This document shows positions 54,589 to 62,410 of a stretch of 64,000 bases of DNA, piece by piece. The stretch is from a virus. The notes beneath the pieces were generated by a model. It saw only the letters and a list, made by a program, of their open reading frames with translations, was not told where the DNA came from and did not search any database. Location: positions 37,674 through 101,673 of IMG/VR virus record IMGVR_UViG_3300034284_002638; one strand, given 5' to 3'. How positions within the stretch are numbered: position 1 is the stretch's first letter; each line of letters opens with the position of its first letter. A program made the position numbers and the translations under genes.

Positions 54589-57315
54589 TCAGAAGGTGTT
54601 CGAACCGGCATCGAAACTTCCAGTCCTGTGGATGCTAAACTCAAGGAACATGAATTCCACGGCCCTTGTCGGCTGCACGCCGATTCTTGCCCTGAATTCA
54701 TTCCTGTCAATAACGTCAGGCGTGTTGAGTTCCTCGTCCGCCTTAATGATGAACGCCGTCAGACCTCTCGCTATCTGCACCTCACGCAAGATCCTCGTGG
54801 CTATCTCGATGAACTTCTGGCGGAAGATTTCGTCATGCGGCTCGAACAACAATGTTCTCGAGGCGGCCCTGATTCTCTTCTCTATCGCAAACATAAGCCT
54901 TCTCACATTTACGCGATCCAAGGCTGTAGGCTTGCGCTGCAGCGTTTTCTGACCCCAAACGACATAGTCCTGGAAGTCCGCGTACTGGACGATAGGATTG
55001 ATGGCGTTTCTGTTGCCGTACATCAAGTCCCTCTCTTCCAATGTCGGCCTGCTGAACACATCAGTGATTCCGGGCACCACGCCACGGTTCACGCCGGCGG
55101 GAGCAAACCAAGGAGCAGAAAGATTATCGCTCCTGGCGTAGACCGCCATGATGGAACCCGAGGGCGGAACCCAAACATCAACATTGTTGAAGGTGTCGCG
55201 AATCCTGACCCACGGCCAGTAAAGAGCCGCGAAATCCGAGTCGAATCTCGTCGTGTTCAGAGGATGGGCGCCGTTCTGCCAGTGGATTATCTCTTGAACT
55301 GTAAGTCCGAACGGAGCGTCCACTATGGCCATGCAGTCCATTCTCATGTTCTGGCACATGTCAATCATTGCGAGGACGACACCCGTGGATGTATGACCAG
55401 GAACGGCGACCAGATCTATGTCGATCTGCTCCGGCTCGCTCAAGGCATATATTCCCGTGTATCCGACCATGTTTCCGATGAGGAAGTAATCCTGGTCGTC
55501 CGGATCCGACGGTATACCGTCCGAACCGCCCGACAGATCATATGTTCCATCAAGCGGCGGCGACGGGTTGCTCGTATTATCAACGGCCCTAACAAAGTCA
55601 GAAACTAGGCTCAAGAATGTTTCAACATAGAATCTGCTTGTTTCATCCTTTGTCAGATTTCCCCAAGATTCAACTTGGACTCCATTGTTGTAAACTTCCA
55701 TTATGAAGTTTCCTTCCCTGACATTGTTTCTGACCACGACCTGGGTCGAGTTTCCGTCGATTCCAGGGGAATCGGCAGTGAGCGTGACAGAAACATCTCC
55801 GAACCTATTTGAATCTCCGTTAATTACGCCATAGCTTGATACGGCCGCGGCACCACTGACTCCTCTCGGCGCGCTGCCGGAGGCTGTGATGTACAAGCCC
55901 TTGTTGGATCCGTTAGAGTCAACAACGGCCGGATTGGCCGGATCCAAAAGCGGAGCGTTGAAACCGAACAAATTGAATGTAGAACTTTCGTTCTTGACTA
56001 TAATCCTTGCGTCGTTGCCCGAGTGTAGTGTTCTGAGCGAAACATAGTCACCTACGGAAATCGCCTCAAAACCACCAGGAATAGAACCTGAGTTTATCTG
56101 GTCGTTGATCTCGTCAACCACATCTTCAGCGGTAGCGGCCGAATTGGTGGCCAAGGTAGAAAGATCAATCACTTGAACGACATTGTCAATTAGCACATTG
56201 TCGGTACCATCCAGCACGACTTGCAGATCATACTCATCAAGCGATGTGAAATTGAAATTAGCGGCTGTGCTTCCCGTGAACTGAGCGGGCTCCATTCCGC
56301 TACCCAGCCCTGTCGCTCCTTCCGGACCACATAGGGAATCTTGCACGGACACAAGTTCCAGAACGGCTCTAGGACCGAACGAAAAGGTTGTTCTCAATCC
56401 TATTCTTGATGTCGTATAGGTGTTCGTGTACTTGTAGTCAACAGATATTCTGTTGGCTCCTGCAGAAAGCGAATTCTGATATGTAAGTGTTATGTTTCCG
56501 TTCGGATTGTCAATAGATCCAGCTATGGCCTTGTTTGAAGGCGAAGCAACTATCGTCTTGAAGGAAAACACGCCGCTATCATTTACTTTGAATGTCTGAA
56601 CAACAGTCCCGTCTATGACAATTCTGCCGGTTACCGAACCAGGAACGAGGCCTCCATTTCCGAGGCTGAATGTTACTTGGCTATCTGTTTCCGAAGTTGT
56701 CTGAATTTCTGCTTCTATGAGACTTGTTGTTTCATTTGTAGCGAAGAACTCTATTCCGTCCACCGAAGCATCCAGTTGTACATTGAGATCGTCCGCCAAC
56801 TGAGTGGCTGTGTATCCGCCCGACTGAACGAGAGGATCTGGATGATTGGCATTAGCTAGGGCGACGAGCGTCTTGGAAGCAAGCACGCCGTTTAGCCTCC
56901 ACCTGAAGTACATGTCCTTGCTCAAGTTGTATGGTCCGGCTTGGCTCGAGACGAACACAACTTCGCCACCGGCAGAAGGAAGTTCGACCTGAGCCGTACG
57001 GGCGCGCTCCCAGCTCACTGCGTCGGTGTCAGCCACGCGTACGATATAAAGTTCCGTAGCAACCAACAAGTACTGCTGGGCAGCATAGATGAGGTAAGGA
57101 TCGCCAGCCTCTGGATGAGGATATCCGAACACAGTATTTAACTGCCTTGTGGACTGGATCAATGTGGGAACATTGATTGGACCCTTGCTGGCAAAGCCGA
57201 CCAAACCGGCCCTGTGAAAGGACTGGTCTGGAGCGATGAAGCTCAGATCTTTCTCGGTTATTCTTACCGAGGGCGAAATTGTGTTGGACGGCGGAAAGCC
57301 CTTTAGGATTGCCAT
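54589..57315 (-). CDS. gp18: Tail sheath protein (gp18-like)
   Basis: A protein of 908 residues, longer than T4 gp18 (659). The N-terminal sheath core is SVRITEKDLSFIAP and AGLVGFASKGPINVPTLI; the C-terminal core includes PWVRIRDTFNNVDVWVPPSG, GNRNAINPIVQYADFQDYVVWGQKT and VNVRRLMFAIEKRI. The extra length lies in the middle, as beta domains (about residues 155-520) that should project outward from the sheath. Contraction of the sheath drives the tube into the host. Confidence 0.95.
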   Translation of the reverse strand: MAILKGFPPSNTISPSVRITEKDLSFIAPDQSFHRAGLVGFASKGPINVPTLIQSTRQLNTVFGYPHPEAGDPYLIYAAQQYLLVATELYIVRVADTDAVSWERARTAQVELPSAGGEVVFVSSQAGPYNLSKDMYFRWRLNGVLASKTLVALANANHPDPLVQSGGYTATQLADDLNVQLDASVDGIEFFATNETTSLIEAEIQTTSETDSQVTFSLGNGGLVPGSVTGRIVIDGTVVQTFKVNDSGVFSFKTIVASPSNKAIAGSIDNPNGNITLTYQNSLSAGANRISVDYKYTNTYTTSRIGLRTTFSFGPRAVLELVSVQDSLCGPEGATGLGSGMEPAQFTGSTAANFNFTSLDEYDLQVVLDGTDNVLIDNVVQVIDLSTLATNSAATAEDVVDEINDQINSGSIPGGFEAISVGDYVSLRTLHSGNDARIIVKNESSTFNLFGFNAPLLDPANPAVVDSNGSNKGLYITASGSAPRGVSGAAAVSSYGVINGDSNRFGDVSVTLTADSPGIDGNSTQVVVRNNVREGNFIMEVYNNGVQVESWGNLTKDETSRFYVETFLSLVSDFVRAVDNTSNPSPPLDGTYDLSGGSDGIPSDPDDQDYFLIGNMVGYTGIYALSEPEQIDIDLVAVPGHTSTGVVLAMIDMCQNMRMDCMAIVDAPFGLTVQEIIHWQNGAHPLNTTRFDSDFAALYWPWVRIRDTFNNVDVWVPPSGSIMAVYARSDNLSAPWFAPAGVNRGVVPGITDVFSRPTLEERDLMYGNRNAINPIVQYADFQDYVVWGQKTLQRKPTALDRVNVRRLMFAIEKRIRAASRTLLFEPHDEIFRQKFIEIATRILREVQIARGLTAFIIKADEELNTPDVIDRNEFRARIGVQPTRAVEFMFLEFSIHRTGSFDAGSNTF

Positions 57316-57319
57316 GACT

Positions 57320-57544
57320 TTATTCTCCCTTGTTCAATTCTTTTTTTGTTATGTGCCTTGTCGAAATGAGCCCCATCTTCTCGGCCCTCTCAACGTATTC
57401 CGTGCTCCTCTCATCCTCTAACATGTAGATGTTGTTTCCACCACCTACGCCAGGAACATTCAGTGTCGTGAAAGCCTTGGGTGACCTTCTAGACCTTATC
57501 AGTATCTGAACCGGACCCCTTGTTTTGTTCTTGATCTCGATCAT
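57320..57544 (-). CDS. Small sheath-associated protein
   Basis: A protein of 74 residues: a beta strand start (KNKTRGPVQILIRSR), then FTTLNVPGVGGGNNIYMLEDE and EKMGLISTRHITKKE. Proteins of this size and pattern lie next to tail sheath genes in several myoviruses. It may cap or help assemble the sheath. It overlaps the gp15-like gene by one base. Function is inferred from position. Confidence 0.6.
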   Translation of the reverse strand: MIEIKNKTRGPVQILIRSRRSPKAFTTLNVPGVGGGNNIYMLEDERSTEYVERAEKMGLISTRHITKKELNKGE

Positions 57545-58518
57545 TAATTCTGCCTTTCTATTTTATCAACACTGTCTTCCAACTTGTCCAACGCCTCAGT
57601 AATTTTGTCCTCGTCGACCCCGTTATAAAAATCCGTTTTTGTTGCTAGAACTGACTTGTTTCGAACAATTGGCTGTGGTATATATGCCTTGACCGTCAAA
57701 TTAAATTCAAACTTGATTATTCTTTGATTTTGGTCGCCCGGCTCATAGTCCACATTATTTGCTATGGAATCCAGATTGACCGAAGTCTCCCAATTGATTC
57801 CCCTAACGCGTATATATGCAATCGGAGAAAATTTTAGCATTATCTGCTCTAGAATCTGATCCATGTCCTCCATGTACATAGTCCATGCCGTCAAGGTATA
57901 GGTTTTGTTGATCGGTATGCCCCTTGCGACACCGAACACCGTGTCTCTCTCAAACTTCTCCTTGGTGGTAAAGCCCGGCTTGCCGTCCGGCCTCAACCTG
58001 CGCATGTAATCTAGAGCCTTGTGGTATGTGTACCTCTCGGGGTCAAAATCCATTCCGTTTGAATATATTGCAAGCACAGGAAGTCTTATTCTTTCTACTA
58101 CAAGACTTCCGTCCTTCCGGACATTATCCTGCAGAATCCAAGTTACCGCCCTTTCCTGCGTCCCCCACAGTATGGGAACCTTGTATGCCTTCCCGTCTTC
58201 GTCAAGAACGACCAAATTAGAAAACAAATCTACCATCGCCTCATCGCAGCCACGAAGACTCTTTGAATACCTGTAGAGAACATGGCGTTCCGGGTCATTC
58301 ATGTCGTCGACAATTCTTCCGGTCTGCATCGGGTCGCACTGGGCCTCTTTGCCGAGTCCTATCTTGGACTTGGCGGCTTCCTCCACCCAACCTGTGCCCA
58401 TGCCCGGCCCATCGCAACTCTTCGGAGCCTTCTCTTTGTTCCTGCTGGTTTCCGCCGGCGGCACGACATTGCAGTCGTTTAGGCTTTTGTTCTGGTGATT
58501 TCCCGGATTGACAACCAT
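57544..58518 (-). CDS. gp15: Tail sheath stabilizer/terminator (gp15-like)
   Basis: A protein of 324 residues. After an N-terminal 75-residue low-complexity part, the core has LYRYSKSLRGCDEAMVDLFSNL, VPILWGTQERAVTW, RIRLPVLAIYSNGMDFDPERY and TMYMEDMDQILEQIMLKFSPIAY, which is the order of gp15-type tail completion proteins. It closes the head end of the tail. It is first in the leftward tail operon with the small and sheath genes. Confidence 0.78.
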   Translation of the reverse strand: MVVNPGNHQNKSLNDCNVVPPAETSRNKEKAPKSCDGPGMGTGWVEEAAKSKIGLGKEAQCDPMQTGRIVDDMNDPERHVLYRYSKSLRGCDEAMVDLFSNLVVLDEDGKAYKVPILWGTQERAVTWILQDNVRKDGSLVVERIRLPVLAIYSNGMDFDPERYTYHKALDYMRRLRPDGKPGFTTKEKFERDTVFGVARGIPINKTYTLTAWTMYMEDMDQILEQIMLKFSPIAYIRVRGINWETSVNLDSIANNVDYEPGDQNQRIIKFEFNLTVKAYIPQPIVRNKSVLATKTDFYNGVDEDKITEALDKLEDSVDKIERQN

Positions 58519-58588
58519 TGTTTTCCCCTCTTGGTCTATCTAGACGAGTGATCTTTTTAATTGGTTGCCCAGCCGATATAATTGAAGA

Positions 58589-59440
58589 ATGATCACAGTC
58601 AAATACAGAACATGGCACCTCGGCGCCCATCCCTCTCCGATCAAGCTTCAGATACCAGGCTGGTCCGGCAAGGACAGAAACCACGGCGATGGAGCAACGC
58701 CCCAGCCATGGCACTGCCCCCCTTTCGTGGAGGGAAGCACATACGGCCACGAGTTGATTTATCCCTTCAAGAGCGAGTGCTGTGTGACGAGGCGTCACGG
58801 CCAAGTTTTTTTCGAGGGCGATTTCTCCGGCGAAGACTGGAACATGAATGAGCAAGGCAACACGATCAACGGACAAGAGCCCAAAAAGACCACGCCCCCG
58901 ATGATGAGCTTCGCGCCGGGTCACTACGGCATGTCAAGCTCGCTGGACATGGAGCCGCCCGAAGGATATGTGATCAGAACGGAACCGCACCCCAGGTTCT
59001 TCACCGACGAAACAGGAACCGTCCCGTGCCTGCTTACGGGACATATTCAAAGGTGGTGGTCAAGAATCTTCTTCGTCGTTTTCAAGGCTCCTAGAGAAGG
59101 CGAGACCCACATCTTCAGAGCGGGCGAACCGTACGGCCAAGTTCTTTTTGTCCCCCAGAAAAATGATGTTGAATTCATCCCGTTCACGGAGGAAGAAAGA
59201 ATAGAAAGGGAAGGCCGAGACAGAAGAATAAGCGAACACGGAAGCAAGATTGCAACCCGCTCGTGGTCGGCAACCCCGCAATTGACGTTTGACGACAAGT
59301 ACAAGGTTCTCAGCAAGGCCTATACTAAAGGCGGCTATTCCGAGGTTGACAACACTATATCAAATAAAATATCATCCGCCTCCACTCCGATAGAGATGAA
59401 GACGAAAATACCCAAGCGTCTCTTCTCTCCCAGAAGATGA
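58589..59440 (+). CDS. DUF6065-like hypothetical protein
   Basis: A protein of 283 residues. LIYPFKSECCVTRRHGQVFFEGDF, then SFAPGHYGMSSSLDMEPPEGY and RIFFVVFKAPREGETHIFRAGEPYGQVLFVP follow the order of DUF6065-type proteins of phages, often next to structural genes. It is beta-rich with a charged C-terminal tail. A GATATAAT box lies 6 bases before the ATG. The role is unknown. Confidence 0.6.
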   Translation: MITVKYRTWHLGAHPSPIKLQIPGWSGKDRNHGDGATPQPWHCPPFVEGSTYGHELIYPFKSECCVTRRHGQVFFEGDFSGEDWNMNEQGNTINGQEPKKTTPPMMSFAPGHYGMSSSLDMEPPEGYVIRTEPHPRFFTDETGTVPCLLTGHIQRWWSRIFFVVFKAPREGETHIFRAGEPYGQVLFVPQKNDVEFIPFTEEERIEREGRDRRISEHGSKIATRSWSATPQLTFDDKYKVLSKAYTKGGYSEVDNTISNKISSASTPIEMKTKIPKRLFSPRR

Positions 59441-59562
59441 AACACTATCCCATAAGAAAGGCCAAAGAAAAAAGAAAACCATACATGCCAGAAGGAATAA
59501 GGCTTCCGTTGCCGAAGCCGAAGTTCCCAAGGACTGTGTTTTGGAAAGTGAATAAAAGTTAA
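59437..59562 (+). CDS. Small basic protein, 41 residues
   Basis: An ATG overlapping the previous stop begins a basic, Pro-rich 41-residue protein (MKHYPIRKAKEKRKPYMP and onward). It has no recognised motif. It sits between the DUF6065-like gene and the tRNA. It is supported by the ATGA overlap alone. Confidence 0.45.
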   Translation: MKHYPIRKAKEKRKPYMPEGIRLPLPKPKFPRTVFWKVNKS

Positions 59563-59577
59563 CTTATTTCATTAAAT

Positions 59578-59650
59578 GCGAGTGTAGCTCAATTGGCAGA
59601 GCGTTAGGTTTCCATCCTAAATGTTGCCGGATCGTGGCCGGTCACTCGCT
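59578..59650 (+). tRNA. tRNA-Gly (anticodon UCC)
   Basis: A 73-base cloverleaf: acceptor GCGAGTG/CACTCGC, D-stem GCTC/GAGC, anticodon stem TTAGG/CCTAA with loop TTTCCAT (anticodon TCC at 34-36), T-stem GCCGG/CCGGT, discriminator T as usual for tRNA-Gly. The T-loop is ATCGTGG, with A54 and T58 in place of T54 and A58, so the reverse-Hoogsteen pair is swapped. It decodes GGA. A T-run follows. Confidence 0.8.
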
Positions 59651-59716
59651 TTTTTCTAATTCATCTTTCTCCATATTGAACTTTTTGGCTAGGGCGAGCT
59701 TGGAGCACGGAATGGA

Positions 59717-60268
59717 TTAGCCTCTTTGATTAATTTCATTCAAGTCAAAGTCCGGCTTCTTCTGAGAGGCCTTTCCCTCTCCTGTCGTGACGCTTTCTTG
59801 GAAGCGTTGACATAGTATCTGTATCCTCATCTGACTCCAGAGCATCGTTTCCCCTATGTTCCTCTGGATGATGACCCAGTCCTCCTTTCTGTGCGGGCTG
59901 TGTATCCTTGATCCCACCTTAGGCGGGTGTCCTATCTTATTTAGAACATCCCTGTAGTTGAAGTCGAACACAACCTCGTCAGGCGAGTCTATTCCGAATG
60001 CGCTCTGGTAGTTCTGTCCCACCACGGGCTCGTAGGACGCATAGAGCATGACGGGATTGTTCGACCACAGTTTGCCCCTGTCCTCGCGGTAGAGTTTGTC
60101 GAGGGAGCCCGTCTGGATGAACACCTCATAGTAGAAGACGGGCGACCCGTATATCTTTATCCACTCCGCATCCCAGTCGTTCCAGAGGCAGCGCTCCGGA
60201 TTGTCCGGATCAAACTGCTCCAAGCTGCCAACAGGCTTGTACGGCGTTCCGTCGGGATTCTTGATCAA
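59717..60268 (-). CDS. Virion-type hypothetical protein
   Basis: A protein of 183 residues from a TTG with AAGGAGG upstream and a TATATAAT box before it. EWIKIYGSPVFYYEVF, LWSNNPVMLYASYEP, PPKVGSRIHSPHRKEDW and MRIQILCQRF resemble a protein found in several marine and freshwater phages next to tail or neck genes. A head-tail connector or baseplate role is possible but not proven. Confidence 0.55.
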   Translation of the reverse strand: MIKNPDGTPYKPVGSLEQFDPDNPERCLWNDWDAEWIKIYGSPVFYYEVFIQTGSLDKLYREDRGKLWSNNPVMLYASYEPVVGQNYQSAFGIDSPDEVVFDFNYRDVLNKIGHPPKVGSRIHSPHRKEDWVIIQRNIGETMLWSQMRIQILCQRFQESVTTGEGKASQKKPDFDLNEINQRG

Positions 60269-60313
60269 GGCGGTTTCCTCCTTGATTATATATCTTCCCC
60301 GAGGCCTTATTCC

Positions 60314-60922
60314 TCAGACCCCGACCAATCTTCTTCCGCTCGGATCATGAATGTCAGGGCGTTCCGGATGGCTATCATCGCCGCCGTCGTCTTCTCCGTC
60401 TATGTCGGTGTGGTCTATGACCATTTTGACCCACTCAGCTAACTGAAGGGGCGTCTTCAAGGGCGGGCCGTCAAACTCCGAAAGCGCCCCGGGAAAAGAT
60501 ACGCGTTCATCCCGCTCGCTCAGTCTTATGTGGCCGTCCCTGTCAAGCAGACCCCTCATACTTGTGGGTTCGACCCCTGAATGCATTCCGGCAAGCCCTG
60601 TCCTTCCGTTAAATAAAAACATCGTGGCCTTTATCTTCATTTCCGCCCCGCCCTCCACGGAATCGTACTCAGAATCGGGTCGCTCAAGTATCGCGAACGC
60701 CCGCAGATAGAAGAACGCGGGCTTTTCAACCTTGGGGTTGTAGAATGCGGCAGAAAAGTCAAATGAATCCTTCGTGCCCTTGTCGGTTATCCATCCCCTC
60801 GGCTCTACGCTCCACTTGATCCACTCCGCATTGACCTTGAAATCAAGCGTCCTCTTCATCGCCTCGCCCGCTGCGGAGCCCATCACCTTCGCCTCTGCAA
60901 GCCACTGCCTAAAGCCGGACAT
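60314..60922 (-). CDS. Hypothetical protein with internal-protein-like N-terminus
   Basis: A protein of 202 residues beginning MSGFRQWLAEAKVMGSAAGE. This resembles T4 IPIII (MKTYQEFIAEARVGAG) both in the F-x-x-(W/F) start and in the AEA then Gly-rich segment, where T4 prohead protease cuts. A beta-rich body and an acidic C-terminus (DGEDDGGDD) follow. It overlaps the 60922 gene. Packaging is inferred. Confidence 0.55.
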   Translation of the reverse strand: MSGFRQWLAEAKVMGSAAGEAMKRTLDFKVNAEWIKWSVEPRGWITDKGTKDSFDFSAAFYNPKVEKPAFFYLRAFAILERPDSEYDSVEGGAEMKIKATMFLFNGRTGLAGMHSGVEPTSMRGLLDRDGHIRLSERDERVSFPGALSEFDGPPLKTPLQLAEWVKMVIDHTDIDGEDDGGDDSHPERPDIHDPSGRRLVGV

Positions 60923-61323
60923 CAGTTGAGCTGAACCTGCGGCCTGATGGATATTTCTCCACCGGCTGACGGAAGAGTGAACGGAGCCCCCGGGAACTGC
61001 TCGGCCCAGAGTATTCTGTTTGAGGTGTCGGTCACATAGTAGCCTTGTATGCTGGCTGCGGCCGTGAATGAGAATGTTATGCTAGAGCTGTACACAGCAG
61101 AAGAAACTCCCGCCGTCGTGCTTGCCGTCCAATTCGCCCCCAGCAATGTGACGGGCGCATATCCGCTTGTCGTCGCCTCGACAAAGCTTGATTCTGTCCA
61201 TGTTTCCGTGGATAGATCCAAGCTGTTGGTGTAGAGGTGCAATATCATGTTGGTAGGGGGCGTCTTGTTCACAATATATTCAAGAAGTCTGCGCTCACCT
61301 GCGTCCGGAACTACTATTGGCAT
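60922..61323 (-). CDS. Phage virion protein, beta-rich
   Basis: A protein of 133 residues from the ATG at 61323. MPIVVPDAGERRLLEYIV, then LHLYTNSLDL, SGYAPVTLLGANW, ITFSFTAAASIQGYYVTD and ILWAEQFPG match a small structural family found with tail and fibre genes in many phages. It lies upstream of the 60314 gene with a TGATG overlap. Precise place in the virion unknown. Confidence 0.65.
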   Translation of the reverse strand: MPIVVPDAGERRLLEYIVNKTPPTNMILHLYTNSLDLSTETWTESSFVEATTSGYAPVTLLGANWTASTTAGVSSAVYSSSITFSFTAAASIQGYYVTDTSNRILWAEQFPGAPFTLPSAGGEISIRPQVQLN

Positions 61324-61345
61324 TTTCAACCTCGCTTTTCTCTCG

Positions 61346-61353
61346 TATATATC
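61346..61353 (+). promoter_or_regulatory. Late-type TATATATC box
   Basis: TATATATC lies 15 bases before the ATG at 61369, with AAGAAGAG between them acting as a ribosome site. It illustrates the late class with a normal leader. Confidence 0.45.
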
Positions 61354-61368
61354 AAGAAGAGTCTAAAA

Positions 61369-62043
61369 ATGTCCATTTTAAACAAAGAAGGAAAAGTCTA
61401 TAGGCTTTCGGAACCAAACCCTCTTGTTAAGCAACAAGAGGCATGGGACCCTTCCGGCCTTGTGTTCCACAACTTCGAATGGGATGAGGTCAAGATGTCC
61501 GCAACCCACAGAATACGCCCTCCCAAAAAGGCAGTCCCCGTAATGGAGGAGATGCCTGTTGAGCGCATGCCCATCCCAAGTTCGGATACGCCAAAGTCTC
61601 GATTAGACACCCCCAGCCCCGGCCCCGCACCAAAATATAAAGCTGAACAGACCGAGCAGGAAAAAGAATACGACATGCCCTATATCAAGCACAAGGTTTT
61701 GTCGTACTGCCTCCCCGCCATCATAAAAAAAGGATCCGATAAACTTTATGGCGAATCATGGAAGAGGGTTCAATACGGAAATAAGATGATCTTTCCCTCG
61801 GTTATAATAGAGGCGAGCGACTTCTCGCTCTCCTTTTGGACTAGCGATCCAAACGAACAGATAGGAGAAAGGTCTATCATATATCCTTTTGCATACGAAA
61901 TACACAACCAGCAGACGGACGCTTACGATAGGGTTCCGTACGACGAATACAGGTGGTGGAAGGTGACAGGAAAGGAGCAGAAGGAGGGAGGGTGGCTTTT
62001 TTCAACAATACCATCTGAAGTTCAGCCCGACTTTTCTGATTAA
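61369..62043 (+). CDS. Hypothetical protein
   Basis: A protein of 224 residues from the ATG at 61369. The N-terminal half is Pro-rich and extended (PRSP-type sequence around EEMPVERMPIPSS and TPSPGPAPKYKAEQ), and the C-terminal half is a folded alpha/beta part with IIYPFAYEIHNQQT and a Trp-rich end. No recognised family. It converges on the 62040 gene. Confidence 0.55.
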   Translation: MSILNKEGKVYRLSEPNPLVKQQEAWDPSGLVFHNFEWDEVKMSATHRIRPPKKAVPVMEEMPVERMPIPSSDTPKSRLDTPSPGPAPKYKAEQTEQEKEYDMPYIKHKVLSYCLPAIIKKGSDKLYGESWKRVQYGNKMIFPSVIIEASDFSLSFWTSDPNEQIGERSIIYPFAYEIHNQQTDAYDRVPYDEYRWWKVTGKEQKEGGWLFSTIPSEVQPDFSD

Positions 62044-62330
62044 TCAAATATTCTGTTATTGGGATCCTTTGCCCGCTCGGGCGTGGTTATGCCCACACTC
62101 ATGCCCATCTTAAGAAGTTGTTCCTTGTACTCGTCAACAGCCTTGATGAATCCTGTTTCAAATATGTCGGCTATGAATTTTCCAAACCTTTCGTAGTCCT
62201 CTTTGGTTTGGATATTGGTTACTAGCCTGTCTATGAAACTTTCGTTTGCCGGGTATCTTTCCTTTAGTATTTCAAAAAGATATTTCTTTATGGCTATAGA
62301 CTGCGGATTTTGAAACATGAATGGTATCAT
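62040..62330 (-). CDS. Small helical hypothetical protein
   Basis: A protein of 96 residues, mostly helical: QSIAIKKYLFEILKERYP, then DRLVTNIQTKEDYERFGKFIADI. No signal or known motif. It is a single leftward gene between two rightward ones. Function unknown. Confidence 0.6.
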   Translation of the reverse strand: MIPFMFQNPQSIAIKKYLFEILKERYPANESFIDRLVTNIQTKEDYERFGKFIADIFETGFIKAVDEYKEQLLKMGMSVGITTPERAKDPNNRIFD

Positions 62331-62410
62331 TCCGTAAATTAGTCATAGAAATCAGATAACATCTTCAATATCTAATGTGGACTTTAATCATTGATCAAAA
62401 GGGTAGCCGC

